A stretch of DNA of 64,000 nucleotides from Przewalskia tangutica (Eukaryota; Streptophyta; Magnoliopsida; Solanales; Solanaceae): assembly GCA_029844215.1 (NCBI GenBank), contig CM056733.1, forward strand, positions 70,027,794 to 70,091,793, in the 5' to 3' direction. Of the stretch, positions 22,809-33,871 are shown in pieces (the stretch's first letter is position 1; the number at the start of each line of letters is the position of its first letter). The position numbers were made by a program, and so were the translations under genes. Under the pieces are notes generated by a model. It was not told the origin of the DNA. It searched no databases and saw only the letters and a program-made list of their open reading frames with translations.

Positions 22809-24360
22809 ATGGCTATGGACTCAGTTGTTCAAAATATTGGTAAACTTCCAATCCTTGATGGAACTATCTATGCCTACTGGAAGATTCGACTACGTTCGCA
22901 CATCAAATCAATTGATGTTCGAGCATGGAGATCTATCTCTGAAGGGTATGTGGTTCTTAAGTATCCAGCAGATGAGGATGTTGATGTTCTTACCAAACCC
23001 GAATCTGAATGGACAGTGAAAGAAGTCAATAGTGCTAGCTTTAACGAAAAGGTCTTAAATGCTATATTCGGATGGGTAGATCTATACATGTTCAAACTCA
23101 TTCAGAATTGTACAACGGCTAAGGACGTCTGGGAGACCTTACAAACTCATTGTGAAGGTACCTCAAGTGTGCGACGAACAAAGCTACGCATGATTTTGAG
23201 CCAATATGAGCGCTTGAGGATGGAAGAATTTGAGGATATAAAGTCCTACTTTGAAAAGTTAATTCACATTGCGAATCAGTGTCAAGTGTTTGGTTCTCTT
23301 TTGACCAATACACAACTTGTGGACAAAGCTCTCTGATCTCTCCCTGAAAGGTTTAACACAAAGATTTGTGTTATTGAAGAGGCCCATAATCTTGTCACAA
23401 TGGATCTACATGCCTTGATGAGCATCTTTCAAACTTATGAGATGAATATCAAGAGTCAAAGGGATTTATATAAGGACAAGACACTGGCACTCCAAGGACA
23501 AACCTCGAAAACAGATATTGAAAACGAGAATGAAAACATGGAGGAACTGGGTAATGGTGCAATTATTTCCTTACTCACTCGACGATTTAATTCGATGGTG
23601 AGAAAGATCAATAGTTATCGAAATGAAGCTAAATATAAGCAGCACCAAATCCACTCTTCAATAAACAGCCAATAAGGTCACCTTCAGAGCAAAGAAATCA
23701 CAATTCACTGAGAAAAAACAACTCGAACAACACCAATTTTAATCTCAAACAACTCGAGGGAGTGCAATGTCATGCATGCTCGAGTTGGGGCATTATGATA
23801 ATAAGTGCGCAAACACCCTTAGAAAAGTTGGTAAGGGTTTGTGGGTAACTCTCAGTGATGATGAAAATGAAGAGGAAGAAGGAGATCAAGAAGAAGAATC
23901 ACAGGCAATGCTGACAACAATGTTGGAATATTCACTGTTAGACAATGAAGATGTTGTCGACAATGTTGTCTCTAATGTTACAACATCTGAGGCAACACTG
24001 AAGACAACTTTCGTTTGTCCAGCAACATCTGAAAGTATGTTTTCTTTGATTATTCTGATATTGATTGCTTTAGTGGGATCATATCTTCATGTGATGTTGT
24101 TAATATGGATCTGGTTGACCCCAAAGATGAAGTGATAAAGGAATTACAAGAACTTTGCAAGGCCTAATCACAGAATCTGAGCAACTAGATTCAAAGATAA
24201 AATCTTTGGCTCTCGAAAAAAACAATCTTAAGAGCACAATTACCAGATTAGAGGTAAAACGTACCAAGAAGGATTCAGAACTTGGTAAGATCCGTGTTAG
24301 ATTGAGTTTAGATGTGACCACCTTCCAGAGGCTCAACACAGGAACCTCCAAATTGGATTA
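22809..24360 (+). pseudogene. Sirevirus gag, interrupted
   Basis: The likely start is ATG 22809 (MAMDSVVQNIGKLPILDG). The first ~170 residues are the capsid-like UBN2 domain (YAYWKIRLRSHIK ... CTTAKDVWETLQTHCEGTSSV). A stop at 23334-23336 and later frame changes split the rest into frames at 23400-23675, 23767-24135 and 24155-24361. These hold an acidic stretch (DDENEEEEGDQEEE) and a coiled-coil-like segment (EQLDSKIKSLALEKNNLKS). A first zinc knuckle is broken by a frameshift near 23770. Gag would form the particle that carries the element RNA. Confidence 0.85.
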
Positions 24361-24458
24361 AATCTTAAGTTTCAGTAAACCTACACAAGCTGGACTAGGA
24401 TATCAACCACCTTTAAGGAAGACTTCTAAAATCCATAGTAATTGTGAGAAGATAAGGT

Positions 24459-25270
24459 TTGTTAAAGAAAATGCTAAATATCACTCACATTCTACTAGGA
24501 GAAAAAGGGTTTATATGCAGTCATTGTAAGAAACTTGGACATTTAATGCCTTACTATTATAAACTTCAAAACTCTGTTGTCAGAACTCTGCAGAAGATGT
24601 CGTCTCCAGTGTTTTCTGCAGACAACATTCCATGCAACACACTAAGAAACAGAAAGAAGTGTTTTAAAAAGGAATGGATACCTAAACTAGACTTGAAATG
24701 TAATGTATGTATTACTACCTTGCGTACTAATATTACAGGATCTTGGTACTTTGATAGTGGATGTTCAAGACGTATGACATGTACCAGAAGTTTTCTGAAA
24801 AACTATGAATCATTCAATGGAGGGAATGTGACATTTGGTGGGGGAAGCAAAAGTAGAATTACTGGTAAAGAAATGCTGAATGTTCCTGATGTACCAACTT
24901 TGAAGAATATACTTCATGTTGATGACTTAGTTGCTAACCTTCTTAGCATAAGTCAGTTTTGTGATGATGACCTCGCGGTAAAATTCAATAAGCTTGAATG
25001 TAAAGTCACAGATTCTACTAACAAGTGTGTTATGTCAGGCACTCGCACTGGAGATAATTTCTACCTAGTTGGAACTCAACTAGCCTGCAATTCTACTAGG
25101 GTCAATGACACTATACTTTGGCATCAAAAATTGGGACATGTCAATTATCGCATCTTAGAGAAATTAATCTCTTATGAAGTTGTTAAATGCATTCCCAAAC
25201 TGGTTCCAACTGATAAAATAGTGTGCGATGATTGTTTAAAAGGTAAGAAAACTTGTGTTTCCCATGATGT
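24459..25270 (+). pseudogene. Sirevirus zinc knuckle, protease and integrase N-terminus
   Basis: The frame contains a knuckle-like CSHCKKLGHLMPYYYK whose last cysteine has become tyrosine. The protease active site is intact (WYFDSGCSRRMTC). The GAG-pre-integrase zinc region follows (LWHQKLGHVNYRILEKL ... CDDCLKGKKTCVSH). The frame ends where the Gypsy element was inserted at 25273/25274; the integrase resumes at 36423. This frame is open for 280 codons, so the insertion hit a domain that was still readable. Confidence 0.85.
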
Positions 25271-25273
25271 TGA

Positions 25274-28036
25274 TGTTACACATCGTAGTTTAAGGCGATA
25301 ATTAGAGAACGTAATTAAGAGAATAAGATTCGAATATTGGATGCAAAGTATATTTATACATGCTAATCTGGAAATTAGTATACAAAGGAAGTGATTCCTG
25401 AATAATTTATGAATACTACGAGTGTGACGATGGGAATTGATTATGTTGGTTGAACATTTCAAATTTTCAAATTTTATAAGATTGACTAAGTGTGGGAGAT
25501 TGATTATTTAATAAGTAGAAATTAGTGGACAATTATGGGAACTAACAGCCCCCTTTCACATTTTTTTAGCCATAATTTTCATATTTTGCATGCTTACATT
25601 TACCTAGGTTCCACTCATTACCCTCCCCCTTGTTTTCGAGAACCTCACCCCCCCCCCCCCCTCTCCCTCTTCAAACACTCCACATTTTCTCCTCCAAGCA
25701 TATTTTTCCTCCAACTCCATAGCCAAAGAAAAGACCAAGCTAACTCCCCCTTTCAAGATTAAATTCTTCTACAAGTTCTAAGTCATAGAAACTCCACAAA
25801 ATAGTAGTGAAATCGGCACTGCTGGCCGATAAACAAGCTCCAGAAATGTTAGCATTCGAGATAAATTATTTGGAAGGAAAACATGTAAGTATGATGGATT
25901 AAACTTGTAGAATACATGCATGTCAGTATAAGTTGAAGAAATGGTGAAAAATGGTGCAAAAGGAAATGGGGAAGTGACCGAAATATAGGGACTGTTTTGG
26001 ACACAAATTAAGGTAAAATTTCTTCTTATTATTTGAGCTATTGGAGTTAAATAAAGTTGTAGCTAAGAGATAAACTCATGTTAAATATGAATTGGAAATA
26101 AGAGATTGCATGTCATTGTTGTTGAGGTTGTTGAACCGATTGAAAAGATTATTACAGATTTTTTGGGGTTGTTTTGTATACATTGGATTTGATTGTTGTT
26201 GTTGTTATCATTATCACTAATTGCATGTTGAAATTGAAGGAAACCTTGATATTTAAAAGTTGTAGATTAGTTATATGAAATATTAAAAGGGTGAATTAGA
26301 TTCTAAGGAATTAAGAGGAGAGTTATGGTATTATGGTTGTTGGCCGAGAACTTCATGAAATTGTTGGACATTGTTGTGTTGAAATATGGACTATTTTTGT
26401 TAAGTTATAATGCTGGAAATATAAGTTATGAACATGTATATACGTTGTGGTAATTACTAATACATGTCTTAAAGGAATTAAAGCGTAGAAAGGTGTTATG
26501 TTGCAAACTATAAGACTTGCACTCTTGTTGTTGCTAGAATTGATGGACTGTTTTTAAGGTTGTTTTAATGTGGTTTAAGGGGCTGAATTAACAAGATAAA
26601 TAGGTGTATTAATCACCTTGGTTGTTTTAGTTGTTGTCTTCTATGAACGTAAAGAAAAGAAATGTATTATGATGGCGTATATGGAGTATTTGGGATTGTT
26701 TTGGTTGTATCTTTAAGTTGTATCTTGTTATTGGTATTGCTGGCTTTGTTTGTAAGTTGTTGATGTGCATATAAATAGGGGAGGTGCTGCTCAAATTTCT
26801 ATAGGAAAGAGAGTCATCATTTGGTACATAACTTACACTAATAAGCATAGAGTTGACGGACATGTTACTAATATTATAGGTTGAAGTGCTAGACGAGACG
26901 TACTTTAATTAATGAGTTTGTTAGTTCGATAATAAGGTATGTGAAACTATCCTTTCTTCTTTTTGGCATGATTTACATAAATTAGTGTACGGCGGACATA
27001 CATAGTTCTAATGAATCCTAATTCCTAATGATACATGATATGATAGTGTCTTTGATTTTTCAAATGATGATTTAAATTGCATATGGTTGTTCATGATAAT
27101 CTATTCGTGCTTGATGAGATTATATCATTTCACCGCATCTCGGGCCGGGAAGTTTCGTGCACAGTTCCTTATATGTTCACCGCGTCCTTCACTAGAGGGT
27201 CGGGCAGTATGATATGCGGACAAAAACTGCAGATATGATATATATGGAAAGACATCCATGGATATGACTATGTGCTCACCGCGTCCTTCACTAAAGGGCC
27301 GAGCAGTATATGTGGACAGGCATCCACGGATATGATTTTATTTTACCGAGTCCCACATTGGGCCGTGTACGATATATTATATGGCTTATACATGACTCTC
27401 ATTTTATAAGGCACAATTGACTCTCATTTTATAAGACACAATTGACTCTCATTTCATAAGGCACAGTTGTATTGATATTTGGATTATTATATTTGTCTCA
27501 TGACATCTTTTGGCCAGTTATGATCTTCTTTACAGTACTTCATGTTTTACATACTCGAGACATTATTTACGTCTTGACCCGCCGCTCGAGGTGTGTTCAT
27601 GCCCGCAGGTACATGTACTCAGTTTGGTGATCCTCCAGTCTAGGATTCATGTTCACCTATTCGGAGAGCTCCATTGATTCGGAGCTTAGTCATTTTGGTA
27701 CATAACCTTATTTTCTGACTTATGCATATTTATGGGTACGAAGGGGCCCTGTCCCGTCATATTTCATTATCGTATTCTTAGAGGTCTGTAGACAGTTGTG
27801 GGTGGTAGATGTGTTTTTGTATATGTGTACGGTTGTGAGCCATTTTGGATATTTGTATGTACAGTGGCGGCCTTGTCGGCTTGCCTATTTTGTTATATGA
27901 ATTAGTTGTGACTCCTCGGCAGACAGGTTTATTACCGATGTTTACATTATCCTTGGTATCTGTGTGATTATATGTGACAGGTGGGTATAAGGGTGCCCAT
28001 GTAGGGCACCGGATCGCGGCCCGTCGGATCGTGACA
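25274..28036 (+). repeat. 5' LTR of the second Gypsy element
   Basis: It is 2763 bp. It holds repeated modules: CACCGCGTCCTTCACTAGAG-type units (about 27178-27320) and three GACTCTCATTTTATAAGGCA-type units (about 27393-27470). It has about 160 bp (about 26310-26470) that the 3' LTR lacks. Confidence 0.92.
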
Positions 28037-28041
28037 TTTAG

Positions 28042-28054
28042 TGGTATCAGAGCA
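28042..28054 (+). other. Primer binding site of the second Gypsy element
   Basis: TGGTATCAGAGCA lies five bases after the 5' LTR and is complementary to initiator methionine tRNA. Confidence 0.85.
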
Positions 28055-28244
28055 GTTCGTCCTCGAAATATCTACAGACCGTATCTAGTAGAGTCTTGTG
28101 TATGGGTATGTTGTGCACCATACTTATACGTAGTAGGTTGCCGGATATTTAAGATTGGTTTCTATTATTTCATCTCATAGATCCTTCAATAGAGCTATGT
28201 TATTAGGATAATCCCTTTCTAAACGAGTTACTGTGTTTACAGTT

Positions 28245-29656
28245 ATGCTTCCGAAGAAAGTGACAGCCGCCCAGAAGGGCAAATCAGTAGCAGGAGCTAC
28301 TAGTCAGACCCGGAGAGTTACTAGGGCCCAGACCCAGTCTATGCCTGAGACTGTACCCCAGTCGACGAGCTCTGCTACATCGCCACCTCCAGAGGCCCCA
28401 GTTCAGAGGGCAGCATCACCACCAGTTTCTGAGGCCCCAACACCTGAGCCTCCAGCTCCTCATCCAGGGGTAGAGGATAGGGCCATAAGAGATGCAGTTC
28501 AGCTGCTGACCAGACTAGTGGCAGAGTAGACTCGTAGACAGGGACTAGGAGTTGACCCTAGATCAGATAGTTTGAGGGTTCGTGACTTCCTCTAGAGTTT
28601 TTCGGGTCAAAGCCCGAGGATGACCCGCTGGAGTTTATCCGACAATTACAGCGTACATTGAGGGTGATCAAGCTTCGGAGACTGAGTTTGTTGAGTTGGC
28701 TTCATATCAGATGCGGGATGTAGTGATTAATTGGTATGAGTCTTGGGAGTTATCTAGGGGCGAGGATGATCCTCCAGCGGTATGAGATGAGTTTGTGGAG
28801 GCCTCCCTTGGCCACTTCTTGCTTCCAGAGATGAGACGGGCCAGCGTCGATAGATTCTTACAGTTGAAGCAAGTTGGTAGGAGCATTCGGGAGTATAGTC
28901 CCGAGTTTGATTCATTGGCTAGATATGCGCTCTGAGATGGCGGATAGAGTGCACCGTTATGTGATGGGGCTAGATCGCTATTTAATTGATGGTTGTATGG
29001 CGGTGGCTCTTCAGCCGGGTATGGATATTGCTCGGATATAGGCATATGCACAGGTGGTAGAAGACCGACACAAAGGACGTCAATCTGACAAGGATCACGA
29101 CAGGGGCCAACACAAGAGGGTTAGGTCGGCTGGGTATTCGGGCAAGTCTTGAGGCGGGCAGCCTCAATAACATGTTAGGTATTCTTCCCAGCCAGCACAA
29201 AGTGCACCCCCACAGTCCACAGGTAGACGATTTGACCGCACGTGGTATTCAGGATCTGGTCAGAGCTCCAGAGCTGCAGGTTCACAGGCGAACAGGGGTT
29301 TGAGTCAGTCGAGGCCACATTTGCCTTGGTGTGGTAGGTCCCATTTTGGGGAATGGCACTTTACTACAGGTTCTTGTTTTTCTTGCGGTTGTCAAGGTCA
29401 TATGATGAGAGAGTGTCCATATAGAGGTGGTACATATGGTATGGCTCAGCCTACTGGATCGGTTACTGGTTCATCATCTTCTATAGTTATGCGCCCCGCA
29501 GGGCAGGGTGTTCATATTCCAGCAGGCCGTGGTAGAGGACGTGGTGGAGTTTCTAGTTCTGGCGGTCCCTTGAACCGCATTTATGATTTGGCTAGTAGGC
29601 AGGATCAAGAGGCATCACCAAATATGGTTACAAGTATATTATCGATCTTTTTCTGA
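28245..29656 (+). pseudogene. Chromovirus gag, interrupted
   Basis: The start ATG at 28245 gives MLPKKVTAAQKGKSVAGATS followed by a Pro/Ala/Ser-rich segment and LVAE, then a stop at 28527-28529. Capsid homology continues in shifted frames (for example PEFDSLARYAL near 28900 and GCMAVALQPGMD near 28990). A CCHC zinc knuckle (CFSCGCQGHMMRECPYRG) lies at about 29370-29425 in the frame 29300-29656. Gag packages the RNA through this knuckle. Several stops make it inactive. Confidence 0.85.
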
Positions 29657-29659
29657 GAC

Positions 29660-30700
29660 GTATATATATTGCTAGTAGAATCGGAATAGAACCTGAGTCG
29701 ATAGAATCATTTGAGGTAGCCACACCGGTAGGAGATTCTGTCATAGCTAAGCGAGTATATAAAAATTGTTCGGTGGTTATATATAGTCATCATACCATAT
29801 CAGATTTGATAGAGTTAGACATGACTGACTTTGATGTTATTATGGGTATGGATTGGTTGACTTTTTATTTTGCTAATGTCGATTGTAGAGAGAAGTTGGT
29901 TCGATTTCAGTTTTCAGGCGAGCCAATTATAGAGTGGAAGGGGAATACGGCATCGCCGAATGGTAATTTTATTTCATACCTCAAGGCAATGAAGATGGTT
30001 AGAAAATGTTATATTTATCATTTGGTTCGAGTGCATGATATAGAAGCGGAGGTACGGTAGCTTGATCGATTCATTAGTTAGTGAATTTCCAGATGTATTC
30101 CCAGATGATCTTACAGGCCTTCCTCCAGAGCGGGAGATAGAGTTCACTATAGATGTATTGCCATGTACCCAACCCATATATATTCCTCCTTATAGAATGG
30201 CACCTGCAGAGCTGAAGGAGTTAAAGGAGCAGCTGAGAGACTTGTTGGAAAAAGGCTTCATCAGGCCTAGTACATCACCTTGGGGAGCGCCGATATTGTT
30301 TGTGAGAAAGAAAGATGGATCGCTGCGGATGTGTATTGATTATAGGTAGCTGAATAAGGTAACAATCAAGAACAGGTATCCCCTCTCTAGGATTGATGAT
30401 TTATTTGACCAGTTGCAGGGTGCTAAGTGTTTTTCAAAGATAGACTTACGGTCAGGTTATCATCAGGTGCGGGTAAGGGAGACAGATATCCCGAAGACAA
30501 CATTCAGGACCCGATACGGGCATTATGAGTTTAGAGTGATGTCTTTTGGGCTGACCAATGCTCCAAAAGTATTCATGGATTTGATGAACTGAATGTTCAA
30601 GCTATTCCTAGATATGTTTGTTATTGTATTCATTGATGATATTCTGGTTTATTCGCATTCAGAAGCGGAGCATGCAGACATTTGAAGACGGTACTTAGAG
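29660..30700 (+). pseudogene. Chromovirus protease and reverse transcriptase, interrupted
   Basis: The frame 29773-30060 covers the protease C-terminal part and linker (DFDVIMGMDWLTFYFANVDC, LVRFQFSGEPIIEWKG). RT starts in 30062-30349 (FPDVFPDDLTGLPPEREIEF, DLLEKGFIRPSTSPWGAPIL) and continues past a stop with LNKVTIKNRYPLSRIDDLFD and KIDLRSGYHQVRV. The catalytic box reads FIDDILVYS near 30629-30655. The stop at 30347-30349 and another near 30590 interrupt it. Order and motifs are those of plant Gypsy RT. Confidence 0.88.
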
Positions 30701-31554
30701 TGCTCCAACACCAGAGGTTGTATGCCAAGTTTTCTAAGTGTGAATTCTGGTTGACTTCGATAGCATTCTTGGGGCATATTATCAGAGCAGATGGTATTCG
30801 GGTAGATACACAAAAGATTGAGGCGGTAAAGACTTGGCCCAGACCTACGATGCCTACTAAGGTACGCAGTTTTCTGGGGCTAGCAGGATATTACAGGAGG
30901 TTCGTGGAAAAGTTTGCCTCGATTTCAGCGCCTTTAACAAGGCTAACTCAGAAGTCAGCTAAGTTCCAGTAGACTGATGCTTGTGAGCACAACTTCCAGT
31001 TGTTGAAAGACAAGTTGACTACAGCTCCAGTTCTAACTCTTCCTGAAGGATCAGATGGTTATGTTATTTATTGTGATGCTTCAGGTATTGGACTAGATTG
31101 TGTGTTGATGCAACATGGTAGGGTTATAGCTTATGCCTCCCGACAGCTAAGGAAGCACGGGAAGAACTATCCTACTCATGATTTAGAGTTAGCAACAGTG
31201 ATTCATGCCTTAAAGATATGAAGCCATTATTTATATGGAGTTCATGTTGATATTTATATGGATCACAAGAGTCTCCAATATATCTTTAAACAGAAGGAGT
31301 TGAATTTACGACAGAGACGGTGGCTAGAGTTACTAAAGGATTATGATGTTGATATTTTATACCATCCCGGGAAAGCAAATGTTGTGGCAAATGCTCTTAG
31401 CCGTAGATCTATGGGTAGCTTGATGGATGTGCAGGCAGACAGAAAGGAGATGGTTCGTGAGATACATCAGCTAGCGAGCCTTGGAGTCCGTTTGGCTGAT
31501 TCTGGAGATAGTGGAGTTGTTGTTCGAGGAGTTGCTGAGTCCTATATCATATGA
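30682..31554 (+). pseudogene. Chromovirus RT thumb and RNase H, interrupted
   Basis: The frame 30682-30972 has QRLYAKFSKCEFWL and FLGHIIRADGI. RNase H continues in 31000-31221 (YCDASGIGLDCVLMQHGRVI, YASRQLRKHGKNYPTHDLEL) and 31258-31554 (MDHKSLQYIFKQKELNLRQR, DILYHPGKANVVANALSRR). Single stops separate the frames. RNase H would remove the RNA strand during cDNA synthesis. Confidence 0.88.
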
Positions 31555-33700
31555 GAGATAAAGAGACATCAGTACAAGGATCTTATTCTGGCACAGTATA
31601 GAGACAACTCTTCGAAAGGGAAAGACTCTATTTGAGGTTGCACCTGATGGAGTGCTACAGTATGAAGGTAGATTGTGTGTGTCTGATATTGCAGGGCTAC
31701 GACGACAGGTTATGGGAGAGGCACACAATGCCCGTTATTCTATTCATCCAGGGTCAGCGAAGATGTATCATGATCTCAAATATTTGTATTGGTGGGATAA
31801 CATGAAAAGGGACATAGCAGAGTTTGTTGCTCAGTGCCCGAATTGTTAACAGGTTAAGGTCGAGCACCAGAAGCCTGATGGTTTATTGCATGAGATGGAG
31901 ATCCCAACTTGGAAATGGGAAGTGATTAATATGGACTTCATTCTGAGCTTGTCGCACTCGTGAAAGTGTGACTCTATATGGGTTATTGTGGATAGGCTGA
32001 CGAAAACAACTCATTTTCTTCCAGTCAGGACTACTTATTCAGCTGAAGACTATGCGAGATTGTACATCAGGAAGATAGTGAGACTTCATGGGGTTTCCAC
32101 ATCTATCATATCGGACAGAGGAGCTCAGTTTACAGCTAACTTTTGGATATCGTTCCAGAAGGGATTGGGGACACAGGTGAGTCTTAGCACAACATTTCAT
32201 CCTCAGACTGATGGGCAGGATGAGCGTACTAATCAGACACTAGAGGATATGTTGAGAGCCTGTATTATTGACTTCAGAGTTAGCTAGGATGATCATTTAC
32301 CACTCATTGAGTTTGCTTATAATAATAGCTACCATTCTATTATCCAGATGGCACCGTACGAGGCTTTGTATGGGAGGAAGTGCAGGTCACCTATTGGTTG
32401 GTTTGATGTAGGCGAGACTAAGTTAATCGGTCCAGATATGATTAGTGTTGTTACCGGTCCGGTTAGGTCCGGTATCGACTAGGGCCGTCGATAAGCTTAC
32501 CGGTCGGACGAGGCCGGACCGTGGGTTTACGTCTGGGACGAGATCCGGTCCCGGACCGAAACCTTATCGGTCCGGTTCTCGGTCCGGACCGGTAAGAATT
32601 TTCGGGTCGGTCCTTTTTTCTTTTTCTTTTTTTTAAAAAAATTGAATTTCCAATACTGAAATTGACATTCTCGGACGCGGTGCCACGCAATTTTTACGTT
32701 GAAATCAATTGTACATCGCGAGATATTTAGATTTGAAAATGGAAAAAACGCAACGATTTGGGGGAAAAGAGAAATTGAGGGGCAATATGGACGGTTTTGG
32801 AGAAATCCGGTGAAGCAAACGGACTTTAGTCAGTTGGGATTATTCGTCTCGAAAAAATACGCGAAATCAAAAAAAAAATTAGGTAAAACGGACGTCCGAG
32901 CGCAAAGTTATGACCATATAAAGTTTGATCAATTTACAACTAATTAGAGTGCGAAGGGTGGGGGCTTCTTTGGTGGGGGTGGGGACCGGTTCTGGGTATT
33001 TTCTGGGTTCTGCGGTCGGTTCTTTAACGGTCGGTATTTTTAGATACTCGTATCCGACCGTTAAGATTTGATCGGTTTGGTCGGGTTTCTGGTCGGTTTG
33101 ATCGGTTCTCGAGTATATCCGAACCACTAACAGCCCTAGATATGATTCAACAGGCTGTTGATATAGTGAAGCTTATTTAGGAGAGATTATTAGCAGCCCA
33201 GAGTCGACAAAAGTCATATGCAGATAATCGACGTCGACACTTGGAGTTTTAGGTTGGTGATTGGGTATTTCTGAAGGTGTCACCCATGAAGGGTGTGATG
33301 AGATTCGTTAGAAGGGGAAGCTTAGCCCGAGATACATTGGACCTTATCAGATTATTCGTAGGATAGGCAAAGTTGCCTATGAGTTGGATCTTCCATCTGA
33401 TTTGGAAGCGGTACATCCAGTCTTTCATGTATCGATGATGCGTAAGTGTATTGGTGATCCTTCTAGAGTATTCCCGGTAGATGATGTCCAGGTGACAGAG
33501 GAGTTATCTTATGAAGAGAGCCCCATAACTATACTTAATCGCCAGGTAAGAAGGTTACATACAAAAGGATGTGTCTTTCGTCAAAGTGTTATGGAGAAAC
33601 AATAATAGGGAAGAGATGACTTAGGAAGCAGAAGACGGAATGAAGAAGAAGTATCCTCACTTGTTCCCTATGCCTGCAGGTAATTTAATTCCTTACTTAA
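31555..33700 (+). pseudogene. Chromovirus integrase with chromodomain, split by a hAT element
   Basis: The HHCC zinc region (ARYSIHPGSAKMYHDL ... WDNMKRDIAEFVAQCPNC) is in 31652-31849. The core is in 31988-32287 (MDRLTKTTHFLPVRTT, IISDRGAQFTANFW, STTFHPQTDGQDERTNQTLE). The C-terminal part is cut at 32442 by the 696-bp hAT-type element and resumes at 33147. The end carries DLEAVHPVFHVSMMRKCIGD and a frameshifted chromodomain (SYEESPITILNRQVRRLHTK, then in another frame KVLWRNNN). Chromodomain integrases steer insertion to particular chromatin. Confidence 0.87.
32443..33138. mobile_element. Non-autonomous hAT-type element (696 bp) in the chromovirus integrase
   Basis: It is flanked by the exact 8-bp duplication GATATGAT (32435-32442 and 33139-33146). 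The ends form an imperfect inverted repeat: TAGTGTTGTTACCGGT on the left, and the complement of TAGGGCTGTTAGTGGT on the right. Many GGTCCGG/GATCGGTT motifs lie just inside each end, as in hAT subterminal regions. It has no transposase frame. Removing it restores continuity of the integrase C-terminus. Confidence 0.87.
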
Positions 33701-33858
33701 CTATTTTGATTGGTGGAATAATATATGTGATATATTGTGGCCCTGTGTGACATCTTTGGGTTGCTGAATATAAGTTGGTAGGTAGAGTTATAGAGGATAC
33801 TCTGCCGAAATTTGTATAGCATAAGACCTATTATGAACATTCGAGGACGAATGTTTCT

Positions 33859-33870
33859 AAGGGGGAAAGG
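33859..33870 (+). other. Polypurine tract of the second Gypsy element
   Basis: AAGGGGGAAAGG directly precedes the 3' LTR start at 33872. Confidence 0.85.
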
Positions 33871-33871
33871 A

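Noticed and set aside
28707..29200. - strand frames of 114 and 72 codons in the chromovirus gag region
   Set aside because: They are complements of degraded gag coding sequence on the + strand.
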